DNA of 13,479 nt from an uncultured Clostridia bacterium (GTDB lineage Bacteria; Bacillota; Clostridia; Christensenellales; Borkfalkiaceae). Both the position numbers and the translations under genes were made by a program. Below the pieces are notes generated by a model. It ran no database searches, was not told the DNA's origin, and worked only from the letters and a program-made list of their open reading frames with translations. Every line of letters starts with the position of its first letter. The first letter of the stretch is position 1. The stretch lies in NCBI GenBank assembly GCA_947589585.1, contig CANQCA010000035.1, positions 1 through 13,479 on the forward strand. Direction: 5' to 3'. Below, piece after piece: positions 1 through 6,674 of the stretch.

Positions 1-614
1 ACGTCCTCGACGGCATAGGTATAGTCGGAAAGTTCGGTGGCGAGGATGCGCGTCGCCTCGTCTGCCGTCATCTTGGGGGTGGTTTTATCGTAGATGAGTT
101 CGATCTTCGCCGCCCCGTACTTTTCCATCGCATGGATGAAGAGCCCTTCCCCCGCGCCCTCGCGCGCCGCCGTGATGGCCGCACGGAGTTTTTCCGTCGG
201 CGCCGACACGGTGCAAAGAATTATCCGCCGATAGGTATTTTTCCGACGTGCGTCGATGCGGGGCACGACCTCGAGGCGCACTTCCTCCGCCCCGCGCATT
301 CCCGTGGGAAGGAGGGCGAAGAGGCATTTCTTGGTCTCGATGATGTATTCTTCCTCGAAATTTTGCTCGGCGGCCGTCTCCAGATATCTGCGCGCAGCGG
401 AGAGGAGCGGCGGGTCGCAGACGAGAAAGACCCCATCCATGTCCAAGGACAGGCGTGTGAGAACACTGCCGATCGACGAGGGCGCATCATAGGGAAGGAT
501 GGTTATCTCATCCAGAAAGATCCCTCCCGCAAGGAGCGCATCCATCGCGGGGGAGAAGTCCACGATGCCGAGGGGGCTTCGCTTATTGTAGAGCACCAAA
601 GCAGCGTATTTCAC
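1..614 (-). CDS. Divergent CinA-like protein (competence/damage-inducible family), partial
   Basis: The 204 visible codons have no stop and run off the left edge. I chose the GTG at 614 because a purine-rich Shine-Dalgarno stretch (AAGGAAGGG) ends a few bases before it and the pgsA stop lies 14 nt upstream. The protein begins VKYAALVLYNK. Its middle and late parts resemble the CinA N-terminal region: a LLPTG turn near residue 107 where CinA has its LLPGxP segment, and LSDYTYAVED near residue 195 where CinA has LGDYIYGxD. The CinA/MoCF signature GGLGPTxDD is not seen; the corresponding place reads VFLVCDPPLL. Position also supports the call, since cinA commonly follows pgsA and precedes recA in Firmicutes. 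Any pyrophosphatase or deamidase role is unproven, because the C-terminal half is outside the window. The family call is an inference from scattered motifs and gene order. Confidence 0.6.
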   Translation of the reverse strand, partial: MKYAALVLYNKRSPLGIVDFSPAMDALLAGGIFLDEITILPYDAPSSIGSVLTRLSLDMDGVFLVCDPPLLSAARRYLETAAEQNFEEEYIIETKKCLFALLPTGMRGAEEVRLEVVPRIDARRKNTYRRIILCTVSAPTEKLRAAITAAREGAGEGLFIHAMEKYGAAKIELIYDKTTPKMTADEATRILATELSDYTYAVED

Positions 615-628
615 GGTTCCCTTCCTTT

Positions 629-1228
629 TCAGCCACCCAAAACTTGCCTGTTTTTCACGATGTAGTTGACGCCGGAGACCACGGTCGCGATCCCGGCGAG
701 TGCGAAGAGCACCACGCCCGCTGCGGCAAAGCCCGCGCCGACTGCGCCGCCGGCAAAGGGCATCGTCGCAAGGAGCAGGGCGATGGAAGCATCCTGCAAA
801 ACCGTCTTGATCTTGCCGAGTTTATCGGCGGCGAGTACGATCCCCCGCTCTACGGCGAGGAGGCGGAAGCCGCTCACGATGAGCTCGCGCGCCAAAATGA
901 CCGCAACGCACACCCCCGCAAATACGATACCCCATCCCCCGAAGAAGGAGACTTCGAAGATCCACCCGCGGGTAAGAAGGAGAATGAGGGCGGTGGAGAC
1001 GAGCACTTTATCCGCGATGGGGTCCAAAAACTTCCCCATATTGGTGACGAGATTGCGGCTTCGCGCGATATGCCCGTCCAAGGCGTCGGTGGACGCCGCG
1101 AGCACGAATACGATTGCCGCGATGAGGTAGTTGTATCCCTTGAGCGCGGGGATCTCCAAATAGAAAAACAGAATAAAGAGCGGGATCATACAGATCCGGG
1201 TCAGCGTGATCTTATTGGGCAGATTCAT
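629..1228 (-). CDS. pgsA: CDP-diacylglycerol–glycerol-3-phosphate 3-phosphatidyltransferase (PgsA)
   Basis: This integral membrane enzyme makes phosphatidylglycerol phosphate from CDP-diacylglycerol and glycerol-3-phosphate, the committed step toward phosphatidylglycerol and cardiolipin. At 199 aa it has the usual family length. The complete CDP-alcohol phosphatidyltransferase signature D-x2-DG-x2-AR-x8-G-x3-D-x3-D is present: D48, D51, G52, A55, R56, G65, D69 and D73. The start MNLPNKITLTRI is typical of the family. Several hydrophobic segments follow, roughly residues 13–25, 33–48, 74–88, 96–112 and 145–190. The ATG is preceded by a clear AAGGAG at 1235–1240, which overlaps the rimO stop by one base, so the gene is probably translated from the shared ftsK–rimO message. 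It stops 14 nt before the CinA-like gene. Confidence 0.96.
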   Translation of the reverse strand: MNLPNKITLTRICMIPLFILFFYLEIPALKGYNYLIAAIVFVLAASTDALDGHIARSRNLVTNMGKFLDPIADKVLVSTALILLLTRGWIFEVSFFGGWGIVFAGVCVAVILARELIVSGFRLLAVERGIVLAADKLGKIKTVLQDASIALLLATMPFAGGAVGAGFAAAGVVLFALAGIATVVSGVNYIVKNRQVLGG

Positions 1229-1239
1229 TGCTATCTCCT

Positions 1240-2577
1240 TTATGTGTCGGGATTTCCTTCACGAATTTCGGGCAGGGCATGTCCGAAGAGGTCGTACTCG
1301 GTCGCACGGTCGATGCGGACATGGTACCTTCGTCCTTCTTCCGCACGGCTTGCCGTGAAAAAGGTCGAGCCGTCTATTTCGTATGCCTGAAAATATGCCC
1401 TTCCCACAAAACAGCTCTTCTCGTAATCGATGCCGTCGCAGATGACCTCCAAAGTGCTTCCCACATAGTTTGCGAGTTTTTTTGCGGAAATTTCCGCCTG
1501 CACCTTGTAGAGCTCTTTCACCCGGCGCTTCTTTGTGGCGGGGTGGACCTGCCCCTCGAGCTTGTAGGCGGGGGTATCTTCCTCGCGCGAATAGGCAAAA
1601 AAGCCGCAATTTTCCAGCTGTGCTTCTTGCAAAAAGTCGCAGAGCGCCCTGTGCTCTTCCTCCGTCTCCGAGGGAAAGCCCGCGATGAACGTCGTCCTCA
1701 GAGCGATCCCGGGGATCTCGCGGCGAAGTTTTTGAAGAAGGGCGCGGATCTCTTCCTTCCTGCTGCGCCTGCCCATGAGCTTTAAGATGCGGTCTTCAGA
1801 GTGTTGGAGCGGGATATCGAGATATTTGATGACCTTGGGATTTTCCTTCACCTCACGGATGAGGTCGTCCGTGATGACTTCCGGATAACAGTATAGCAGG
1901 CGAATATGACAGATATTGTCAAGTTCGGAAAGTTTTTTGATGAGTTCTACAAATTTATTTTCGCCGAGATCCTCGCCGTAGCGCGTCGTATCCTGCGCAA
2001 CGAGGACGAGCTCGTCCGTCTCCCCAAGCCCCTTTGCCTCCTTGATGAGGTCTTCCATGGGGTAAGAGACGTACTTTCCGCGGATCTTCGGAATGAGGCA
2101 ATAGGTGCAGTGGTTGAAGCAGCCGTCGGCGATCTTGAGGTATTTGAGGTGGGGCATGGTCGAGACAAGGCGCTCGGGAAGCCTTCCGTCCCCCCTTCCC
2201 ACGGCATTCACCCTGCCCTTTGCGTAAGCTTCTTCGAGGGCGGGAAAGAGGGCGGAGAAATCCTTCACGCCGAGGAAGACGTCCCCCTCTTCGAGGGCGG
2301 GAAAGAGCTCCCCGATAAATTTTTCGGGAAGGCAGCCCGTGACGACGATCTTCTCGAGAACGCCCTCCTTTCTCAGGCTGTTCCCCTCCAGAATGGCGGC
2401 GATGGATTCCTCGCGCGCCGCATTCAAAAAGGCGCATGTGTTGACGATGAGGACCTGCGCCTTCGCGATATCGTCCGTGATGCGGCAGCCGTGCCGCTTG
2501 ATCTCCCCGAGGAGCCGCTCGCCGTCCACGCGGTTCTTATCGCACCCCAAGGAGATCATGCCGAAAACTTTGTCCAT
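1240..2577 (-). CDS. rimO: Ribosomal protein S12 (aspartate-C3) methylthiotransferase RimO
   Basis: RimO is a radical-SAM methylthiotransferase with two iron-sulfur clusters that adds a methylthio group to the conserved aspartate of ribosomal protein S12. The protein is 445 aa, the usual length. The N-terminal UPF0004 domain supplies cluster-binding C12 (SLGCDKN), C48 (NTCAF) and C82 (TGCLPE). The radical-SAM motif CxxxCxxC is C153, C157 and C160 (DGCFNHCTYC). The last ~65 residues fit a TRAM domain. The SLGCDKN start and IADGC context favour RimO over the tRNA enzyme MiaB. The start at 2577 gives MDKVFGMISLGC and overlaps the ftsK stop by one base (TGATG), which suggests translational coupling. 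A longer in-frame extension upstream exists but reads as ftsK in another frame and lacks family similarity. Confidence 0.96.
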   Translation of the reverse strand: MDKVFGMISLGCDKNRVDGERLLGEIKRHGCRITDDIAKAQVLIVNTCAFLNAAREESIAAILEGNSLRKEGVLEKIVVTGCLPEKFIGELFPALEEGDVFLGVKDFSALFPALEEAYAKGRVNAVGRGDGRLPERLVSTMPHLKYLKIADGCFNHCTYCLIPKIRGKYVSYPMEDLIKEAKGLGETDELVLVAQDTTRYGEDLGENKFVELIKKLSELDNICHIRLLYCYPEVITDDLIREVKENPKVIKYLDIPLQHSEDRILKLMGRRSRKEEIRALLQKLRREIPGIALRTTFIAGFPSETEEEHRALCDFLQEAQLENCGFFAYSREEDTPAYKLEGQVHPATKKRRVKELYKVQAEISAKKLANYVGSTLEVICDGIDYEKSCFVGRAYFQAYEIDGSTFFTASRAEEGRRYHVRIDRATEYDLFGHALPEIREGNPDT

Positions 2578-5500
2578 CAATCGATGCTCCCGTATTTGGC
2601 TTCGAATTCTTCCTTGGTAAGAAGGACGGTACGCGCCTTGGCCCCTTCGAAGGCCGAGATGTAGCCCATCGCTTCCATCCATTCGATGATCTTGCCCGCG
2701 TGATTATAGCCCACGCCGCACTTCCTCTGGATGAGGGAAATGGAAGCCTGTCCCACCTTGATGACGGTGGCAAGCGCACGGATGTACTGTTCGCCGACAT
2801 TTCCGCCGTCCCCGTCAAAGGAAGAGCCGCCGCCCGCGCCGCCGTCGCCGTCTTTATCGATATATTCGGCGACGCTGTCGTCGAAGTATGCCTCGTTGTT
2901 TTCCTTGATGAAGTTGACGACGCGAAGCCGCTCGACGGGGCTCAGGAACGCCCCCTGTGCACGGCGGGCCTTCCCCCCCATCTTGATGAGCATGTCGCCG
3001 TTGCCGAGAAGGTGCTCCGCGCCGCCCTCGTCGAGCATGATGCGGGAGTTGAGTTCGGAATCGACGCTGAGCGAAATACGCGTGGGAAGGTTGGACTTGA
3101 TGACGCCCGTGATGACCGTCGCATCGGGGCGCTGGGTCGCGAGCACGAGGTGGATGCCGGCCGCCCTCGCCTTTTGGGCAAGGCGCTGGATGCGCTCTTC
3201 GATCTCCTTCTTTGCGATGAGCATGAGATCGCCGAACTCGTCGACGACGATGACGATCTTGGGGAGCCGCTCTTCCCCGTCCACCAGATTGGCGTTGTAC
3301 TCGTCGAGCTTGGAGACGGCAAGGCCCGAGCGCGTCTTCTCGTTGAAGAGGGTGTAGCGGCGCTCCATCTCCTTGATCGCCCAGTTGAGGGCGGTGACCG
3401 CCCGCTGCGGCTGGGTGATGATCTCGTTGATCATGAGGTGCGGAAGCCCCTCATAGATGGTAAACTCTGTCTGTTTGGGGTCGATGAGGATGAGGCGGAG
3501 CTCTTCGGGCGAATACTTATAGAGCATGCTGATGAGCATGGCATGCATCGTGACCGACTTGCCCGAGCCCGTCATCCCCGCGACGAGGATGTGCGTCATC
3601 TCGGTGATGTTCCCGCACACGTTGCGTCCCTCGATATCTTTGCCGAGGGCGAAAGTGAGCGCGTCGGGCTTGGACTTTGTGAACTCATCCGATTGAATGA
3701 TGGATTTGAGCCCCACCGTGGCGCGTTGGTCCTTGGGAACGGGCACCTCGATGGAGATGCCGCGCACTTCGGGATTGGCATACATATTCACGCCCGCGAC
3801 TTCGAGGTAGAGGGCGATCTCGTCCTCATAGCGGGTCATTTGGCTGATCGTCCCGTTCTGGGGCATCGCGAGGTCGTAGCGCGTGACCGCGGGCCCCGCC
3901 TTTACGCCGATGATGTGCGTATCGATCTTATAATTGCGAAGGGTATCGAGGATGATGCCCGAGGTCCTGCCGATGATCTCGTTGGAGAGTTCCACTTTAT
4001 CGTCGTATGTATTGAGAAGGTCGATATCCGGCTTTTTGTATTTCTTCCAGACATGCTTCTTTTTGGGTTGCTCCGGGCTCTTTTCGCTCCCGCTGCTGAG
4101 GCCGCGTACGGAACGCGCCGGCACTTCGGCCTCCTCCGCCTTCTCTTCTGCGGCGGGAGGAAGATCGTCGTCGAACAGGTCTGCATCCGAACGGCCGCGC
4201 GCCTCGAACACATCCCCCGCATCGCCGCTATCCCGGGGAGAAAGCTCGGTGGGCTCGTCCGCCCCGTCCTCGTCGCTCTGACGGCCGAGGTCGAAGCTCG
4301 TATCCCTGCGGTTCTGTTCCCCGAGATCGAAACTCGTATCCCTGCGGTTCTGCTCCCCGAGATCGAAGCCCGTATCCCTGCGGTTCTGTTCCCCGAGGTC
4401 AAAGCTCGAATCTCTGCGGTTCTGTTCCCCGAGATCGAAGCCCGAATCCCTGCGGTTCTGTTCCCCGAGATCGAAGCCCGAATCCCTGCGATTTTGTTCC
4501 CCGAGGTCGAAGCCCGTATCCCTGCGATTTTGTTCCCCGAGGTCGAAGCTCGAATCCCTGCGGGAGCCAAAGAGTTCTCCATCCCCTGCCCCGCGGCGGT
4601 CGAAGGGCTCTTCCCGCGAAGGCGGAGCGAGAGGCTCGGGCGCGCGTTCTCTTCCGCCGAACGGATCGAGGAAGGTGCGCGGAGGCTCGGGCGCGGGCGC
4701 AGCGTCGGGCGCACGGAAGGAGGGACGGACGGGCTCCCGTTCCTCGGGGAGCTCGGGCGCATCATAGATATTGGGTGCGGAGGAAAATTCCGTCTCCACA
4801 TCGTGCGAATAGGGATCGTGCACGGGCATCTCCTCGGAGGGTGCACGGAAGGAAGCGGCGGGATAATTGAAATCGTCCGCACTCTGCTCGGGGGCCACCA
4901 CGCGGCGCGGCATGGGCGGGCGGGGCGTCTCCGCTGCGGCAGAGAAATCTCCCGAATAGCTCGAAGGCGCTGCGGGGGCAGAGGGCGCAGACGGATAGGA
5001 AGGCCCGACGGTGCTGCTACGCTCGGTGCGGTTGAATGCGGAATTCTTATCGTAGATCAGGTTGTTGCGATAGTCGGAAGCGGGATCCCCGCGGAAAAGG
5101 ATCTCGCGGCTCGTGGGCGCTGCCGGCTCTCTTACGGGCGGCGGAACGGGCATGGGGGGCGCGGGCATGGGGTAGGGCTCCCGCGGCGCTGCGCCGAGCA
5201 TGGGGGCATGCGCGGGCGTTTCGAGATCGTCGAAGGAGAGCGGCACCTTCCCTTCCTTTTCCTTTTCTTTGCGTTCCTTTCCTTTCTTTTCACTGCGGGG
5301 CGCACGGCCGATAAGGCGGGCGAAAGGCGTGAGAAGAAGGAGATAAAACACAGAGAGCAGCGTCAGAAGGGAGAAGAGGATAAAGGCCCCCGCCTCGGAG
5401 AGGAGATAGCGCACGGGGAAGGCGATAAGGCCGAACACGGCGCCGCCGCCCGTTCCTGCGGCCAGACTTTCCCCTGCCGCCCCAAAACAGCCCGAAAGGT

Positions 5501-5858
5501 AGCTGCCGTACGAGGCATCGTAAAACCTTTCCGCCGTCGCCGTATGCACGATGAAAAATACACAGGCGACGACGAGAAAGACGCGGACGACCCAGGCCGC
5601 GGGGAGAAGCTTCTTTCCCGAGACGAGACGGAGCGAGAGATAGAATACGAGGACCAGGAGCGGATAGACGAAAAATCCGAAAGTCCCTATGAGGAAGGCG
5701 GAGATGGAGAGCCCGATCTCGCCGAAGATATACTTCCCCGTGACGGCAATAAAAAACAGTATGCCGCTGAACAGCATCAGCGTCATGCCGATCGTCTCCT
5801 TTGTGAATATGCCCTTATCCTTCGTCTTTTTGTCGTCGCCGCGGCCGAATCCGTTCAC
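2577..5858 (-). CDS. ftsK: FtsK/SpoIIIE-family DNA translocase with a long repeat-bearing linker
   Basis: This is a membrane-anchored hexameric ATPase that pumps double-stranded DNA through the division or sporulation septum. It starts with GTG at 5858, fixed by GGAGGT at 5864–5869. Residues 20–180 hold about four membrane segments (about 22–40, 50–77, 88–107 and 157–178). Residues ~185–600 are a low-complexity, Pro/Ser/acidic linker containing eight 12-residue repeats (433–528). The motor follows from ~600: Walker A GMTGSGKS at 761–768 (K767) and Walker B IVVDEFGD with D873/E874. After a Gly/Asp-rich spacer, the last ~65 residues form a winged-helix gamma domain (ISLIQRKCGVGYNHA) of the type that reads polar DNA motifs. 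At 1093 aa it is longer than B. subtilis SpoIIIE because of the linker. Whether it acts in vegetative division, sporulation or both cannot be told. It is the first gene of a four-gene operon. Confidence 0.96.
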   Translation of the reverse strand: MNGFGRGDDKKTKDKGIFTKETIGMTLMLFSGILFFIAVTGKYIFGEIGLSISAFLIGTFGFFVYPLLVLVFYLSLRLVSGKKLLPAAWVVRVFLVVACVFFIVHTATAERFYDASYGSYLSGCFGAAGESLAAGTGGGAVFGLIAFPVRYLLSEAGAFILFSLLTLLSVFYLLLLTPFARLIGRAPRSEKKGKERKEKEKEGKVPLSFDDLETPAHAPMLGAAPREPYPMPAPPMPVPPPVREPAAPTSREILFRGDPASDYRNNLIYDKNSAFNRTERSSTVGPSYPSAPSAPAAPSSYSGDFSAAAETPRPPMPRRVVAPEQSADDFNYPAASFRAPSEEMPVHDPYSHDVETEFSSAPNIYDAPELPEEREPVRPSFRAPDAAPAPEPPRTFLDPFGGRERAPEPLAPPSREEPFDRRGAGDGELFGSRRDSSFDLGEQNRRDTGFDLGEQNRRDSGFDLGEQNRRDSGFDLGEQNRRDSSFDLGEQNRRDTGFDLGEQNRRDTSFDLGEQNRRDTSFDLGRQSDEDGADEPTELSPRDSGDAGDVFEARGRSDADLFDDDLPPAAEEKAEEAEVPARSVRGLSSGSEKSPEQPKKKHVWKKYKKPDIDLLNTYDDKVELSNEIIGRTSGIILDTLRNYKIDTHIIGVKAGPAVTRYDLAMPQNGTISQMTRYEDEIALYLEVAGVNMYANPEVRGISIEVPVPKDQRATVGLKSIIQSDEFTKSKPDALTFALGKDIEGRNVCGNITEMTHILVAGMTGSGKSVTMHAMLISMLYKYSPEELRLILIDPKQTEFTIYEGLPHLMINEIITQPQRAVTALNWAIKEMERRYTLFNEKTRSGLAVSKLDEYNANLVDGEERLPKIVIVVDEFGDLMLIAKKEIEERIQRLAQKARAAGIHLVLATQRPDATVITGVIKSNLPTRISLSVDSELNSRIMLDEGGAEHLLGNGDMLIKMGGKARRAQGAFLSPVERLRVVNFIKENNEAYFDDSVAEYIDKDGDGGAGGGSSFDGDGGNVGEQYIRALATVIKVGQASISLIQRKCGVGYNHAGKIIEWMEAMGYISAFEGAKARTVLLTKEEFEAKYGSID
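4275..4562 (-). repeat. Eight tandem 36-bp units coding a 12-residue repeat in FtsK
   Basis: Eight directly adjacent 36-bp units encode the consensus RRD(S/T)(S/G)FDLGEQN, residues 433–528 of FtsK. The fourth and fifth positions run SS, TG, SG, SG, SS, TG, TS, TS, and the last unit ends in GRQS instead of GEQN. Nucleotide identity between units is high, with mainly single-base differences (for example cgaa/cgta and gtt/ttt in + orientation). This points to recent duplication by slippage or unequal recombination. Each unit carries balanced charges and a hydroxyl residue after RRD, so it could be disordered and possibly phosphorylated; that role is inference. Confidence 0.97.
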
Positions 5859-5863
5859 GATAG

Positions 5864-5869
5864 ACCTCC
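5864..5869 (-). promoter_or_regulatory. Shine-Dalgarno site deciding the GTG start of ftsK
   Basis: GGAGGT lies five bases before the GTG at 5858–5856. It is the best ribosome-binding site in this region and fixes a GTG start for ftsK. A small GC hairpin ends four bases further upstream (5874–5887). Confidence 0.85.
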
Positions 5870-5873
5870 AACC

Positions 5874-5907
5874 CCCCGCTTTCGGGGTGATACATATATG
5901 AAATCAC
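5874..5907 (-). promoter_or_regulatory. Leader hairpin and inverted repeat at the ftsK transcription start
   Basis: Two symmetric elements sit between the ftsK -10 box and its ribosome-binding site. GTGAT–N11–ATCAC (5887–5907) has a CATATATG palindrome near its centre and would overlap the predicted transcription start near 5906. CCCCG–AAAG–CGGGG (5874–5887) would form a 5-bp RNA hairpin just upstream of GGAGGT. The symmetry is directly visible; use as a repressor operator or as a translation-modulating hairpin is inference. Confidence 0.4.
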
Positions 5908-5912
5908 TTTAC

Positions 5913-5941
5913 AGTATATCATTTTATTTTGCAAATTTCAA
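5913..5941 (-). promoter_or_regulatory. Housekeeping-sigma promoter of the ftsK–rimO–pgsA operon
   Basis: TTGAAA (5936–5941) and TATACT (5913–5918) are separated by exactly 17 bp, close to the sigma-A consensus. Transcription would begin near 5906, giving an untranslated leader of roughly 48 nt before the GTG of ftsK. It lies downstream of the terminator that closes the clpB–PPTase unit, so the ftsK operon appears to be transcribed independently. Confidence 0.8.
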
Positions 5942-5959
5942 CGGTCTCGCGGGATATTT

Positions 5960-5975
5960 TTTATGATTTCATAAA
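5960..5975. promoter_or_regulatory. Perfect 7-2-7 inverted repeat upstream of the ftsK -35 box
   Basis: TTTATGA–TT–TCATAAA is a perfect AT-rich palindrome ending about 18 bp upstream of the -35 hexamer of the ftsK promoter. Its position fits an activator or repressor binding site. It has no U-tract and the stem is weak, so a terminator is unlikely. The binding protein is unknown. Confidence 0.4.
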
Positions 5976-6018
5976 CTTCTTCGGAATTTATCTTTTTATG
6001 TTTTGTCGTGCGCGCACG

Positions 6019-6045
6019 AAAAAAGCCCGCCGCGGGGGACGGGCT
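6019..6045 (-). terminator. Intrinsic terminator of the clpB–PPTase unit
   Basis: On the minus strand a GC-rich stem (AGCCCG…CGGGCT, 6040–6045 with 6024–6029) is followed directly by six T residues. It lies 18 nt after the TAG stop of the PPTase gene and upstream of the ftsK promoter. Confidence 0.85.
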
Positions 6046-6062
6046 GACGATTTTCTTGCTTC

Positions 6063-6674
6063 CTATGTGGCCGAACGGATATTCCCGCCGAAATGATATA
6101 CGGGCTCGCCAAGGGCGCTTCCCGCAACGGAGAGGAAGAACTTCTCTTCCCCCGCCGCGATCCCGACGGTCACAGCGGGCAGGGCGTCGTGTTCGATCGT
6201 ATCGGGACGGAAGACAGCGCCGCCCATGCACTTGAAGATGGCCTCTTTTTTCGTCCAGAGGGCGCACCGCTCCGCCGCGTCCGCAAAAAGGGGCATGCCC
6301 TTTTCCCGCTCGGTGAGGATATTTTCCGCAAACGGGCGCGAGAACCTCTCCCTATCGCTGAGCTCGATATCAACGCCGACGGGAAGACGGGAGAGGGCGA
6401 CGGCGACGAGCCCGTGGCTGTGTGCAAGCGAGAACTGCACCCCGTCCGCCACCCATTTTCCGCTCTTTTCGAGGGTGAAGCGCAGACTGCTCGGATCTGT
6501 CCCCATCGTCTCCTTCAAGGCGCGCTCGAGGAGCTTCCATACCGCCAGCTTCTGTGCACGCACCCGCTCGTTCCCGCACCCCGCTATCTCGGCCCTGCGC
6601 TGCGCGGGATAGATCTCCCCGCCCGCGGGGACATCCTCTTCCCGCGCCACGAAAACATGCACGATCTCACTCAT
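6063..6674 (-). CDS. Sfp-type 4'-phosphopantetheinyl transferase
   Basis: This cytoplasmic enzyme moves the 4'-phosphopantetheine arm from coenzyme A to a conserved serine of acyl or peptidyl carrier proteins, converting them to the active holo form. The 203-aa protein carries the family's diagnostic motifs: FSLAHSHG at residues 81–88, GVDIE with magnesium ligands D102 and E104, and WTKKEAIFK at 140–148 (W140, K143, E144, K148). These fit the longer Sfp/Gsp/HetI class rather than the ~120-aa AcpS class. The ATG at 6674 overlaps the clpB stop by 4 nt (ATGA), with a purine-rich GGGGATGA stretch just before it inside clpB, so translation is probably coupled. No polyketide or peptide synthetase gene is in the window. 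The target could be the fatty-acid carrier protein or a carrier encoded elsewhere. Confidence 0.92.
   Translation of the reverse strand: MSEIVHVFVAREEDVPAGGEIYPAQRRAEIAGCGNERVRAQKLAVWKLLERALKETMGTDPSSLRFTLEKSGKWVADGVQFSLAHSHGLVAVALSRLPVGVDIELSDRERFSRPFAENILTEREKGMPLFADAAERCALWTKKEAIFKCMGGAVFRPDTIEHDALPAVTVGIAAGEEKFFLSVAGSALGEPVYHFGGNIRSAT

Noticed and set aside
2578..2682. A 35-codon N-terminal extension of rimO
   Set aside because: It overlaps the ftsK gamma-domain coding region in another frame and has no RimO similarity. The ATG at 2577 gives the canonical family start.
4275..4562. Regular 36-bp repeats that could suggest a CRISPR array
   Set aside because: The units are directly adjacent with no spacers, stay in the ftsK frame and translate to a 12-residue repeat.
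2700..5966. A very long plus-strand open frame (over 1000 codons) opposite ftsK, and similar ones opposite clpB (6881–8014) and rimO (1906–2664)
   Set aside because: These are mirror frames kept open by the G+C-rich codon usage of the real minus-strand genes. They lack recognisable domains, and the minus-strand frames encode full, motif-complete proteins.
5938..6267. A 109-codon minus-strand frame spanning the PPTase 3' end, its terminator and the ftsK promoter
   Set aside because: It is out of frame with the PPTase gene, crosses a clear terminator and has no domain features.
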